NCBI GenBank assembly: GCA_030268105.1
Contig: BSDZ01000011.1
Span: forward strand, 1,768,501 to 1,832,500
Source of the DNA: Volvox africanus
Lineage: Eukaryota > Chlorophyta > Chlorophyceae > Chlamydomonadales > Volvocaceae
DNA length: 64,000 nt
Reading direction: 5' to 3'
The notes under the pieces are model-generated. The model had not been told where the DNA came from, did not search any database, and saw nothing but the letters and a program-made list of their open reading frames with translations. Below are positions 35,601-46,616 of this stretch, piece by piece; the first letter of the stretch is position 1, and each line of letters starts with the position of its first letter. The translations under genes were made by a program, and so were the position numbers.

Positions 35601-38600
35601 GCCGTCCTGCTGTGCGCACAACTTGCCTGTTTGAGTTCTGTCGCGGCGCATTTCTCTTAACTCCTAACTCCCAAGTCGGCCCTAGGTCCAAGCCGCATCG
35701 CCTGACCTATTATATTGTTATACTGTGCAGACAGGGCAGTGTTTGGCTTTGTACCTCATCTGTCCTTCGCACCTGGTGGATATTTCTCATCTCATCTTAC
35801 CCTCCCGCAGATCCGCCGCCGACAGCCCTCGCGCCGGGGGTGCTGGAGCCACCGCCTTTTCCGCAGTTGCCTCGGTAGCAGCCGCGGGACCAGCTGTCGA
35901 CGATGCCCATATCGCCTCCATCATCTCGACTGCCGCTGCCGCCGTGGTGCATCCCGCAAGCTCGCTGAAGCTCGCCGGCACCGCACTCACGCTGGTGGGC
36001 GGCATGGCCGCGTGGTTTTCGGACCACCCCCAGAAGCTGGCACACCCTCTGGAGGCTGTGCGCGCAGCGCTGGCGTCGCCCGATGAGAAGCTGGCGCGCA
36101 ACGCCGCGACGGCGCTTAATCGGTTATGTGTCCACGGTGGCTGTGCAAAGCTGCTTCTTGGACCTTATGCGAGCTGGATCAATGGCCTGGGGCCTCTGCT
36201 CCCGGGGCCGGAGGTGACGCTGCGGCACAAACCCGGTGAGGGCGTTACGAGCTGGGGCGCAGCCTCAGCTAACCCTCTCTGTTTAGGTATCAACCTTCCT
36301 GCGTCAGATGATATATGTTTCTGGGTCTGTATACCCGCTTTACTTCCTGCATGTCTTGCCTGTCACTTAGGAGTTCCTGTTGGCTGTCTGCTTGTCTGTC
36401 CGCACGCCAAGCGAGCGCAACACTGCACACGCGGTGCTCGTGCCTCCTGTGTGCACTCCGCTTCTGGGTGGCCAGAGTAGTGACCATTGGGGGCCCTTGC
36501 CAAGGGTGCAATCAGAAGTCGCCGTGCCGAGCACTCGCAGGCCATTCTCTTCCATTTTGAACCCCTTACTTACATTCAGCCTCCGGGACTATGGACGATT
36601 GCCGCATCCCACCACGTACCCCCTCCCCCAGCACCGGGCGTGGACATGACTTCCCGGGAGTTGCTGGTGGCCTCTCTAATGCGTCTGGCTTGCAGCACTG
36701 CCAGCTCCCAGCAGCTTCCGCCATCGCCATCGTCAGCACCAGCACCAGCACCAGCACCAGCACCAGCACCAGCACCAGCACCAGCACCAGCACCAGCACC
36801 AGCACCAGCACCAGCACCAGCACCTCCTCCCCAGCCGCAACCGCAGCTGCACCACCCGCGGCAACTGGCCTTGCCGTTGTCCCGTCACAGCTCAAGGGAC
36901 CTTTGCGGTGGCGGCAGCGGTGCCATTGGTGGTGCAGACGTGATGGATGGCACCTTGGCGCCGCAGCAGCTGCTGCAGCAGCTGTTAGCGCCTCGTGTGC
37001 GGGCTGCCATATCGGAGCTGGAACGCCTATGCGCGGCCTTGGACGAGGTGGCGTCATCTGGGGCCCTGCAGTCACACCTGCAGTCCTGGAGGACATCCCG
37101 GCAATCGCAAGAGGCCGCCGTCCAACAGCAGCACCGTCCTCACCACTACCCCTTTGCGCAGCCGCTTTCACATCTCTACTCGCAACAGCAGCAACAGCAG
37201 CAACAGCAGCTACAGCAGCTACAGCAGCTGCCATTCAACGTGCAGCTTCAGCATCTTCAACAGCTGCAACATTGCGAACAGCACTGCCCCCAGCCATGTC
37301 ACCACCATGGACAGATGCACATGCACGGGCTTAAATACGGGCAGGGAGCGGGCGCCGCCTCGCAGCGTGCAATTCTGTGCGGCCCGAACTCGCGTCAGGA
37401 GCTGCAGCAGTTGGGAGTTGCGGCCATTAACGCAGCACAACGACTGGGCGGACTGGCGAATATGTTGCTGTTCGTGCCGGCGGCGGGGCAAGTACAGGAC
37501 ATGGGCGCGGGCGTGTCAGGTGCACGTCGTCAGGGCGCAGACGCAGCGCGAGTACAGGGCCTGGAATCTGCTGCCGTGGTATTCCTGGTGGTCCAGGTAG
37601 TCCGTGCGGTTTGGCCAAAGCTAATGTCGTGTTTTCGATCGCGTGTATTAGCGGCACAATATGGACGCAGCGTCACCAGTACCGGTTCTGAAGCTGCAGC
37701 TGCGCAACAAGTGGCCGGCAGCATGCCAAATGTACTGGCCTTTGCGGGTGGCACAAGCGGTGGCGCAGCAGCTGCAGGCGCTATGTTGCTTGAGACGTGT
37801 GAGGGCGCACATCTGCTGCCGGCAGCATGCTCACTGCTGCAGGGAGCTTTGCTGGTTGCCGCCGCACCGCTGAGTGGCACTGCCGGGGGCTCCTCCGCCG
37901 CCACTGAGCTGCTCTCCTGCGCCGTCTGCCTGCTGGATCTCTCACATGGCGCCCCACCTGTGCCCCCAACGGAGCAACAGCTGCAGCAGCAGCAGTGGCC
38001 GTCCAACTTGGATTGGCCAACAGACGGGGGGCCAACGGCGACGGCAGGATTGTCGGCTGGGGGGGTTGCGCGTGGGGTTGGGCATCATTACCACCGTCAC
38101 CAGCAGCAGCAGCAGCAGAACGTGCGGGCCTTGTGGCATGGGCCCCCCTTGTGCATCCTACAGCTGGTATTGGGTTGTCTGCCGCTTTGTGGCAAGATCC
38201 TAGTACAGCTGCCGCCGTCACTGCCACCGCCGCATCAGCATCAGCAGCAAGACCAGCAAGACCAACAAGCTGCGTCAGATGGCCAGGCTGCTGTGGTGGC
38301 AGGACAGGCCGTGCGAGCGGCATGCTTGGTTGTGCAGGACGCCTGCGCGAGTCTTCAGGTTGGTGCGGGTTGGGAAGGGGCATGTTGCGGTATCCCCCGG
38401 GGAGGGGGCTTGACGGAGCTGCTGGGTACTTTGTGTCGAAGTATTGTGTAGTCTCGGATTGTTAGGCTGAATTGTTAAGAATCGAATTAGGCAAAAAGAA
38501 TAATTGAAGTAATCGACTAGTTTCCAGGCTGTTTCTGGGACTTAGACCTTGCCGTGCTAACTGTCATGTGGAAAACAGGTGCCGGTCCGCTGGGGGCGGC

Positions 38601-40054
38601 CCCTGGGTCCTCAAGGAGCTGCGGGTGCCAGCGCAGGTCTCCTGGACACTGCACGCGTCCTCCACGTGCTGCCAGTGCTCCAAGCACTGTTGCTGCACGC
38701 ACCTCAGGCCCTGGCGGCGTCCAGGTGGGAAGTAACGGAGTTGTGTTTAGATGGTCAGGGTTACGACGGGGCGGCGGTGCGTGTGCTTCCCAAGCGAACA
38801 AAGCCGGTAATGATATGGAGGCAAATTGTTGGGGAAGTAATGCCCACAAGCTCGCCTGCATATCTAAGAATTCCAAGCTAATTGATGGTATCATGGTCGT
38901 CTCTTATACTGCATTGTGCTGCTCTTGGAAGTTTTTCTGTGGGCCGACTTGGCGTCTAGCTGCATGCCTGGGTGGGGTCCTTTAGCTTCCTGTGTACCGT
39001 TCGGGGGGGGCCAGCTTCTCACCAGGTGTTACCATACCACTCCATGTGCTGCACTGCGCATGCATGCCTGTGTGTGTATATATGTGTATATGTATATATA
39101 TGTGTATGTGTGCATGGCTATATGGTACTTACGACATGAACGTGTTCTTGTGTGTGTCACACGTGCGGTTGCCCTCGTAGAGAGCTCCTCGAGGGCATGG
39201 TGGCCGCCACTGTGACATGCATGCAATGCCAAGAACCAGAGGCATGTCGAGCGGTCCTGGACTGGGCTCAGATGCTGATGTGTACCACCGCCTTTGCAAC
39301 AGCGCCAGCGACGGCGACGGCGCCGTCGGTCCAGGTGCTAGGAGGCCGTAGTGGTCCAGCGGGAGCAGGAGCTGGAAGCCACAACGGCTGCGGGGGCAGC
39401 GGCGGAGCCACCGGTGCCGGCGCCGGATTCGCGGCCCTTCAGACCCGTTGCTTCGAAGAGCCAGCTCTGGAAAGAGCTTATGCTGGCATTGCAGCACAGC
39501 TGGACTTGCCTTGCACATGCTGTGCACCCAATGCCAATGGACTCGTGTACACGATGGCAGCGGCAGGCGTGAACCCAGGCATCGGTGCCGTTGGTGGTGC
39601 AACATCCACGCAACAGGATCTGTTGCAGGGGCAGCTGCGGCAGACGTTGCCACAGCTGCAGGGTGCGACGATAGGCAACCTGGGGGCCGTATTGGTGCTA
39701 TCTTTAATGGTGGCGGCAGCTGGCGGCATGCCACCGGACCTTATGCTGCCCATCAGCAGCTGCCTGCACAGCGCATGGCTGGCCATGGGAACAGCGCGCT
39801 TTCGTGCGTGGATGCGTGGGGCAGCGGTGGAGTTGTCATCGCCAACGGCTGCGGCCGGGGGGATGGTTGTTGTTGGTGGTGGGGTAGGCGTGGCGGCGGG
39901 CGCAGCAATGCCGTGGGCACGCCTTAAGACGGAGTCCCTGGCGATTTCCCTGAATGAGCTGTGGAGCGAGGAGTGCGAGAGAGACCTGATGAAATTCAAG
40001 CGGTCACTTAAAGCACTCTGTGGGGGGAAAAAGAGAGCTGCGGGCGGCCTTTGA
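29695..40054 (+). CDS. Transportin-SR (TNPO3/MOS14-type importin-beta family), first exon not found
   Basis: Twelve exons keep one frame: 29695-29851, 30277-30359, 31358-31610, 31989-32384, 32803-33342, 33809-34090, 34565-34831, 35114-35355, 35811-36235, 36632-38358, 38579-38724 and 39181-40054 (TGA); about 1,796 residues. The first carries the importin-beta N-terminal helices (KAADNWLQNFRNSSGSWQL, then YHFAAHSLRL). The next ones (GMVGQLASLLLASVGDGAW, QLSSALAALAVRAVSW, VITGLPEACNARAVSAHPQR) match the conserved start of TNPO3/importin-13 proteins in order and spacing, and the C terminus ends ERDLMKFKRSLKALCGGKKR. These karyopherins carry phosphorylated SR proteins into the nucleus and release them on RanGTP. 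The family is usually about 930-960 aa; the excess is Ala-, Ser-, Gly-, Gln- and (Ala-Pro)n-rich loops between HEAT helices. The exon encoding the first 20-30 residues should lie in 28.0-29.69 kb. Confidence 0.9.
34210..34290 (-). pseudogene. 26S rDNA 5'-end fragment inside a transportin intron
   Basis: Read on the minus strand this is the ITS2/26S junction region: GACCTGAGCTCAGGCAAG, then ACCCGCTGAACTTAAG, a slightly altered ATATCATTAAGCGG(T)GG (the ITS4 primer site) and AAAAGAAACTAACAAGGATTCC. About 81 bases are recognisable with a handful of mismatches; the match ends where functional 26S would continue. It lies antisense to the host gene in the intron 34091-34564. It is a dead, transposed piece, not a working rRNA gene. 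Confidence 0.88.
36735..36830 (+). repeat. Coding CACCAG hexanucleotide repeat, (Ala-Pro)n
   Basis: About 15 units of CACCAG within exon 36632-38358 of the transportin gene, read as Ala-Pro repeats and followed by Pro-Gln repeats. The frame is preserved across the tract. Confidence 0.9.
37185..37230 (+). repeat. Coding CAG-rich tract (polyGln)
   Basis: CAGCAG/CAACAG run encoding about ten Gln and then Leu-Gln-Gln repeats, in the large low-complexity exon of the transportin gene. A second Gln tract follows at 38100-38119. Confidence 0.85.
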
Positions 40055-40780
40055 CGGGCGCGGGAGGGTTAGGGTGTGGGGCGTACGATGGATAACGGAC
40101 GGCGGAATGAGAGCTGCGACAGTCAAAGGGTGATGATGATGATAATGGTATTGCAAGTCAGTTTCGAAGAGGTTTGATGGAGTCTAGACGGTAGGCGCCG
40201 GGGTGGGGTAAATAGTGGGTTAGGGCCAGAGGTATTGACGTGGAGATTCTGATACACGCAGCGGCGCGGCAGCAACGTTCGTTTTCGTTTGCTCTGAATG
40301 TGGTGGTTTGCTCGCTACATCGCGCTGGCACGTAGGGTACTTCATCCTCAGGCATAGAACTGCAAGGAAAGATTACATGAATGCACTGCGGGTCCCTACA
40401 GCTTAGATCCCGCTTAGGTCGCCTGCAATTTTCCTGCTTGCGGCTTTTAGCTTCTCGCGCGCCGCTTTGTCGGTCCTCCTGCCTTGCCCTTCTCCTGGCG
40501 CAGGGACGAATTGCAGGACGATTTCAAGCCGATATTTAAGTTGCGCTAATCCGGATCTTGCGCCTCCTTCGCAGTCCTGAGGTAATCAGGTCAAAGGGCA
40601 GGGGAGCCGGTGGCCTGCACTGTGAGAGACTGGGATGGACACAAGAACGGACGGACGGACGGACGGACGGGTGAACGGACGCTGTGTTGCGGTAACGTAC
40701 TGGTGAACCAAAAGGAAGAGGGAGATGCGGAGAGATGACCAGGGGGGGTCTCGACGAGGGCAAGAGGAAGGCAGAAAGGG
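40055..40780. other. Downstream region of the transportin gene
   Basis: Probable 3' UTR and spacer. It contains a GGAC tetranucleotide run (40650-40675). The nearest plus-strand TGTAA is at 40782-40786, just before the GGTGGA satellite; if used, the 3' UTR would be about 730 bases. Confidence 0.35.
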
Positions 40781-40789
40781 CTGTAACAG

Positions 40790-41138
40790 GCGGTGGAGGT
40801 GGAGGTGGAGGTGGAGGTGGAGGTGGAGGTGGAGGTGGAGGTGGAGGTGGAGGTGGAGGTGGAGGTGGAGGTGGAGGTGGAGGTGGAGGTGGAGGTGGAC
40901 TTGGAAGTGGAGGAGGAGGAGGAGGAGGAGGAGGTGGAAGTGGAAGTGGAAGTGGAAGTGGAAGTGGAAGTGGAAGTGGAAGTGGAAGTGGAAGTGGAAG
41001 TGGAAGTGGAAGTGGAAGTGGAAGTGGAAGTGGAAGTGGAAGTGGAAGTGGAAGTGGAAGTGGAAGTGGAAGTGGAAGTGGAGGTGGAAGTGGAGGTGGA
41101 GGTGGAAGTGGAAGTGGAGGTGGAAGTGGAGGTGGAGT
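40790..41138. repeat. Compound hexanucleotide satellite (GGTGGA)n then (GGAAGT)n
   Basis: About 17 GGTGGA units (40792-40899), a GGA run (40908-40935), then about 25 GGAAGT units with scattered GGAGGT variants to 41138. All six frames stay open over the tract because of the repeat, giving artificial Gly, Glu-Val and Ser-Thr polypeptides. I see no sign that any is a gene. Confidence 0.95.
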
Positions 41139-42469
41139 TTGAGGTCTTTTTCAGGAAACGAAAACTCAACACAACGATTTCGTGATGCGAGCTTCTATCC
41201 GCGAAATAAGAACCACCACCCTCTCAGGGGGCGCTGCAGAGGTTTGAGTTTGCAGCAAGAGGGAGCCATGGGCTTTACGGGTGTGCGGCCAGGTAAGCAG
41301 AACGGCGGATCGGTACTCCCCGGCCAGGAGCCGGCGGCCTTCCCTGGCTGCACTGGCTACACGAACCCGGGTATGTAGGTGAAGGTGAAGGTAACGGTGA
41401 AGATAAAGATAAAGATAAAGAGGTGTCATGCCGGTAGTATGCGGAGACGCCGATGATCCCGACACAAACGGACTGGGGGATAACTCCTGTACAGGACGTA
41501 AGCTATAAGGATCGGCGTAGTCAGGGGCCCACGACCATTGTTTTTGGATATCCTGACGATTAGGCTTACTATGGCTAAGGCTATAAGACCGAGGCACGGT
41601 CAATGCTGCCCAGGGAGGGTCATTCCATGCCAAGAGCGGCGCGCGCGTTTTTTCTTAGAGAAGAAGGCGCACCCTCGCACCTCTCGGCCTCTTGGATTTA
41701 TGTCGTTTTATGGTATTCTGCTGTCCTCGATTGCTTAAGGGATTCCTTTTTGGTAGTGTTTGGGTGTCGGTATATGTATTTGTCTTTAAAATAGCTGAAA
41801 TCCTGTTGGGCATGAGATTGGAACAAAGTATGGCATCAAGGAGCATCGACATACTCACTGGGAAAATGCTCAATCGAAAGAATGTACGTATGTCTTTGTA
41901 TGTGGATGCAGCATGCGGCATTTGGCTGGGCTTTTTCCGGGCCAACCGCATCGCGTCGCAAGCTCTGTCCCTCCATCAGTTTCGCTAATCTGTTCCTGTT
42001 GGGGTTTCATCAGGTCGCTCTTATGGCTTGTTCGGTGGCTAGTGCCCGTGATGGCGCAGGTGGTGGCGGTAAGGTGGCGATGATTTGCTCTGTTAAGAGG
42101 CTACATGATCAGTTTCCAGCGCACCCTGACCAAGGGTCTTCCTTTGCCAGTTCCTCCATCTGATTGTGCAAAGATGCGCCTCTTTGTGCCTCTTCAATTT
42201 GCATCACATGGAAAGAACTAGTTCGCATGTAGTTTATGCAAAATGTTGATAATAACGTACTTGTGTGTGGTCGTAGGCCCGCGCTTGGACGGGCGCGATA
42301 TTCCAACAGCCGGATGTAGAGCTACACAGGCGAATGGAGGGGTTGGTTTGAAGGTTGTTTGAGGTTCCTTAGGATTTTGGAGCACAACACAACAATTGGG
42401 GGGCATAATCTAAACTTCGGAGCCCCAATAGAAGGAGCGTGCGCTCACGAGGTGAATGGCATTTCAGGC

Positions 42470-42690
42470 AGATATATTTACAAAGAAAACGATGCACTGC
42501 ATTAGGATGTTGTGTGGGGAAAATGGGTCACCCTTGGAGACCCTTTTTAAGGTCGTCTTTTCACGTCAATTCAGACAGCAGCGACAATCGAACGCCGTCC
42601 CCAACGCAGGCAGGGATTTTGTGCATTCCGCGTTCTTGGTGCAGAATGATTTGGTGTGGCATGTTGCGGTGCAGTGTGGCGTGGCGTGAT
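42470..42690 (+). CDS. Possible exon of an unrecognised gene
   Basis: After an ATTTCAG acceptor an open frame reads ADIFTKKTMHCIRMLCGENG and continues through TLFKVVFSRQFRQQRQ to a stop at 42689. Composition is protein-like (mixed hydrophobic and basic residues, no repeats), but I recognise no domain and found no definite partner exon. It may be non-coding. Confidence 0.2.
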
Positions 42691-43149
42691 GTGATGTGAT
42701 GTGATAGTTGGGGAGTGTGCATGCGTGTCGTGTTGTGCAGGCCTCGCGGATGCGCGTGTCTTCGGGTCTTGTCTACGTGTATGTCTCTTGTCTGTGTATA
42801 CGCCTGTGTGTATGTGATGTACATGTGGGCCCGGCCTTGGCGTTCAACAAAGAAAAAGTCGCTTGGGCAGCCGTGCTTTCTTGCGGGTTATCATGAGAGC
42901 CGCGAGCCGCGAGTCTCGAGCCTGCACGCATCTTGTGCTGCCCTGTATTGTTCTCTCCCACTCTTCTACCTACGATCCTCACCTTTTCAGATGCGACTGC
43001 TGTCCGTGGTGTCTTTGTGATTGCTTGTGTTGTATGTGCATGTGCGTGTCATGCCCTCCTTCCGACTGTATCTTTTGCCCATGTTATCTTTTGGCGGTGT
43101 TCCACTGGTTTGCACTTCGCTGTGGATGTTCCTGGCTAGAAGACCCGAT

Positions 43150-43371
43150 TTTCACAAGGGGGCCTCCGCAGGCTCTGCATACATCTCCTCTGTGACCGGA
43201 AGCCTGCACGGTGTCTGTTTGGTTTCCCACGGGGCTCACTTGCGGCAGGTTCCGGTCCAGATCTCCAGGGGTTCGAGGGACTGGCGCTCCAGGGTGGCCC
43301 CGTTGCATTCTGTGCCAGACCTGGGTCGCCAGAGACGGCTCGTTTGGACAGCAATATCAATCAAATTGTAG
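43150..43371 (+). CDS. Possible exon of an unrecognised gene
   Basis: Open frame with SAYISSVTGSLHGVCLVSHG and a following basic stretch (SRGSRDWRSRVAPLHSV). A cag/gtt pair inside could be a splice site. No family recognised; the minus strand is also open here. Confidence 0.2.
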   Translation, partial: FHKGASAGSAYISSVTGSLHGVCLVSHGAHLRQVPVQISRGSRDWRSRVAPLHSVPDLGRQRRLVWTAISIKL

Positions 43372-44324
43372 GTACTGACGATGTGGTAGGTTTTTCTTTG
43401 GCATGCGGCGAAGAAGTGCCTAATGAGCATTCCGGTGTTTCTTAAGAGTGTCGCTTTCAAGATGAGGCTGTTTGCTTTTGGGGCTTGGCTCCTCCGAGTA
43501 CTGGGTGCAGAAACCTGGTGGTGGTTACTTTGTGGTAGTGGCAGTAGCTGCGTGAAGGTGCGTAGTTGGGAGGAGGTGATACCGCATGAGGGAACTTTTC
43601 CTTTCGCCGCAGTCCACGGGTGTGGCAACGTGCACAAGCTCACACCAGTATCCATCATCCTTTTCCTGGCGGCGTCACCTTGCTGGCTCTCATCTCATGT
43701 GTACTTCAGGTACGTGGATTATACGTGCGGAGGGTTACCTTACCTTGAGGATGGGTACCCACGGTGGTAGTGGTGATGATGGTGGTGATACTGGCTATGG
43801 TTTTCTTAGCGGAAAGTCGCTTGGTATGTGCCCAGGGTATGGTGGAACTTAACTGTGCCGCTTTCCCAGGGAGGAGCCTGCAGTTAGTGTTGTGAACCGG
43901 GATCGCTCCACTGCCAGTTGCGTGTGTGTGCTCCACAGCGGCATGTCATGAAACGGTCTGTACTCCATACTTCATCAGTGTATACATGTTTGTGTGCAAG
44001 CATAAGACTTCTAGTTTGTGCTTTCTTGTTGAAGTATAATTCGTGAGTAGCGGGTGAGATAACTTACTGAACGAAACGGCGGCCAGCTGCCGCCTCGATT
44101 TGCCGCATGATGTGAAGAGTTTTGGCTCTTAAGGTCTTCTTGCGGCTCTTGCAGAGGGAGTCGGCTGAAGACGTTATTCCGTCCTAATCGTGCGTTCCTT
44201 TTGTTCTTTAACGCTTGAAACCCGATCATGCCATATGGTGCCTTCAGTTGGCCCCATGTGCTTAAAAGGTGATCTGGCCCTCTCCGTTCTCCGGCCGCTT
44301 CCGCGTCTGCCGCTTAAGGCTTTC

Positions 44325-44960
44325 GAATCCACAACGAGATTCAGGACGAGATTCTCCGCCGTCTTGAGCCAGACGAGACACGCACATGCCAGGAGCTCTC
44401 AACATCAATCATTACTTCCAAATCCTGCAATGCTGTAATGGGAAGCAGTTCTGCAGCAAAGTTGAGCAGCAGAAGAGATAGAACGTCAACCAGCTTCCGA
44501 CCTCCTCCTTCACCCCACCACGTGCATGCAGTAGGCACCCCTCCTCCGGCCCCTTGCAGCAGACAACTAGTCTGCTATCCGTTCATTGCGATTCAGGTCG
44601 CAGAAGCCGAACAAACCAAAACGGTGTCAAGCAGCGTTAAGGACGCGGTGTGCATTCCACCTTAGCCGCAGTAGTCATGGCCCTGGTGGTCACCTGGCCA
44701 GCAACGCCTCACCCGTTCAAGAACGGTCACGGCAGCCACAGTGCAGCACAGAAAGGCAGCTGCAAACAAAAATGGCCAACGTGACAGCCGCTCTGGTCAA
44801 AAGCTTCCAGGCTACCGCTGTCCCCTTAGTTGCAAGCAACATGGCATCCAATGTGGTGGAGTCCATGATGCCCCATGAAGCTACTTCCTGCCTTGAGGCT
44901 TCAGGGACCCATCGCGAGAACCTTTCAACCCCCTTACGTGCCTCATGGGTATCGTACGGC
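44325..44960 (+). CDS. Possible two-exon coding segment, unrecognised
   Basis: The first part reads FRIHNEIQDEILRRLEPDET and continues Ser-rich to about 44540. A second part in another frame (about 44645-44960) reads through MANVTAALVKSFQATAVPLV, then ASNMASNVVESMMPHEATS. Both look protein-like, and a CTTGCAG acceptor lies between them. No domain can be assigned, and the antisense frame over the second part is also long, so strand is uncertain. Confidence 0.25.
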
Positions 44961-45449
44961 AACATACACATACACACTTGCACACACAGAAGTCACAATC
45001 GAACCTAAGCAACTCCTTCAGAATTCGTTCCCTATTCCAACAGTCCCGAGCAGCAACCCAACCGCACTACAAGCCCTCCTGCGTGCAGGTCACCCTCTTT
45101 TTTCCAAAACTCATTGGGCTTTGATACCACAACGCTAAGATTGTATGTTCAAGCATGCTCTGGAGGGCCGTGGCCTCCGTACGACTACTGCGCCCCTGCC
45201 CAGTTGGGGTCCCCCCCCTAACACAGACGGCCTTGGCCGATCAAACTCCGGCACGAGGTCCCCCTCACCTCACCGACAAGGGATTATTGAAACTGCAAAA
45301 ACTGTGGATTGCCCGCTCGGGCTCGCCCGTAGAGGAGGGTGGGCCTGACACGCGGCAAGGTGCTGGGAGGTATAAACTTCGCCAGATGGGCTGACATCCG
45401 TGGATGCATTATGACGAGTACGACGCACAAACACGTGCCGTAATGATTA

Positions 45450-45600
45450 TTCACCACCACCACCACTATCGTCATCATCATCATCATCATCATCACCATT
45501 ATCGTCATCCTCATCCTCATCATCATTATCGTCATCATTATCGTCATCATTACCATCATTAACACCACCACCATCATCATTATCATCATTGTATCAGAAT
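45450..45600. repeat. TCA/TCG-rich microsatellite
   Basis: Imperfect CAT/CGT trinucleotide run (ATCATCATC, TTATCGTCATCC and similar), about 150 bases, outside any recognised exon. Confidence 0.8.
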
Positions 45601-46616
45601 GTGATGTCTGGGGCTTCGACTTTGGCTTCAGTAAGACAGATAACACCACCTTACAACTGGTGTGGCAAATTGATGAAGTGGCCTATTGATCTTGCTGTTG
45701 TCAGACCACGCTGCGGCGTGAAGGTGCACTGATTCCCAACACATAGGCGGTATTGTACTGTCCACCTTTCCCCCTGACCGAATGCGGACATATCTAGAGG
45801 GGAGGGTGCTAGCGCTATGGCGACTGCAAATTGAGCAGCACTGCTTGGCAGCTTAAGACACAACATGAACGAGGTGCTGGCAACGCGTATGCGCGCCGCC
45901 AACTGGCCCCCAGAATACGTGGCACATTTGCCGTCGTCGTGCAAAGCACTCATTTTTAACTAGTCCGTACCACACAGCAAACGTCCCCCTTGCAGCTGTG
46001 CTGGGACCGAGTTATATCTCATTTTAACAAGTTCAGAAACAACATATTCACATATCATACTGATGATATTAACATAGCACCTGACGTGCAGACGTGCAGA
46101 CGCGCATACGTGCAGACGCGCAGACGCGCGGGCCAACGTGGACACCAAATTTTCCGATTCGCCGTTGATGATTATCCACGTGTCCTCGCATCCACGTGTC
46201 CTCGCATGTGCATCTTCCTCTCCCAATCCCCGACATGTCTGGACAGCAGACTGTGCATTCATCGTGTCGTGATGATCGTTTCTGCACGGCTTCCTGGCAA
46301 ATGACCCTAGTTACTATGACGCCGTTTCCTGATCCATTCTGATTTCGATTACCATCCCCAAAGGATACCAAGAGTGCACAACTTAGGGCCGCACAGCCTC
46401 ACATCCCTGGTGTTTGGAACACTCCTGCGTTAGGGATGAAACAGAACACTCTGGCCAGCAGACCACCTCGCGGTGCGCAAGCAAACCAGCAAGTACTTCT
46501 CTGCCTGCCTCCTCCCCCTTGTCGATCTGCCCCTTGCCCCTCCCCTGCTCGGGTGACGAACTTCATGCGTTCACTCCCCATCAACAAATGCCCATGCACT
46601 ATGCGGCGAGTCGCTG

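Larger units (their letters stand above)
41139..46616. other. Region without a recognisable gene
   Basis: 5.5 kb between the transportin gene and the 3' end of the PAS protein gene. Short protein-like stretches occur on the plus strand (listed separately at 42470-42690, 43150-43371 and 44325-44960), but I can name no family, and the minus strand is also open over part of them. A TCA/TCG microsatellite lies at 45450-45600 and a short GCAGACGC repeat at 46085-46130. The 3' UTR of the PAS gene probably takes up part of the right end. Confidence 0.4.

Noticed and set aside
36487..36631. Extension of the large transportin exon upstream of 36632
   Set aside because: The donor after HKP (36235) is phase 1 and fits the acceptor CCCCCAG at 36631; the open frame further upstream does not match the phase.
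40725..41378. Open frames of 130-217 codons (Gly, Glu-Val, Trp-Lys, Ser-Thr repeats) on both strands
   Set aside because: They exist only because a hexanucleotide satellite has no stop in any frame. There is no non-repetitive protein part.
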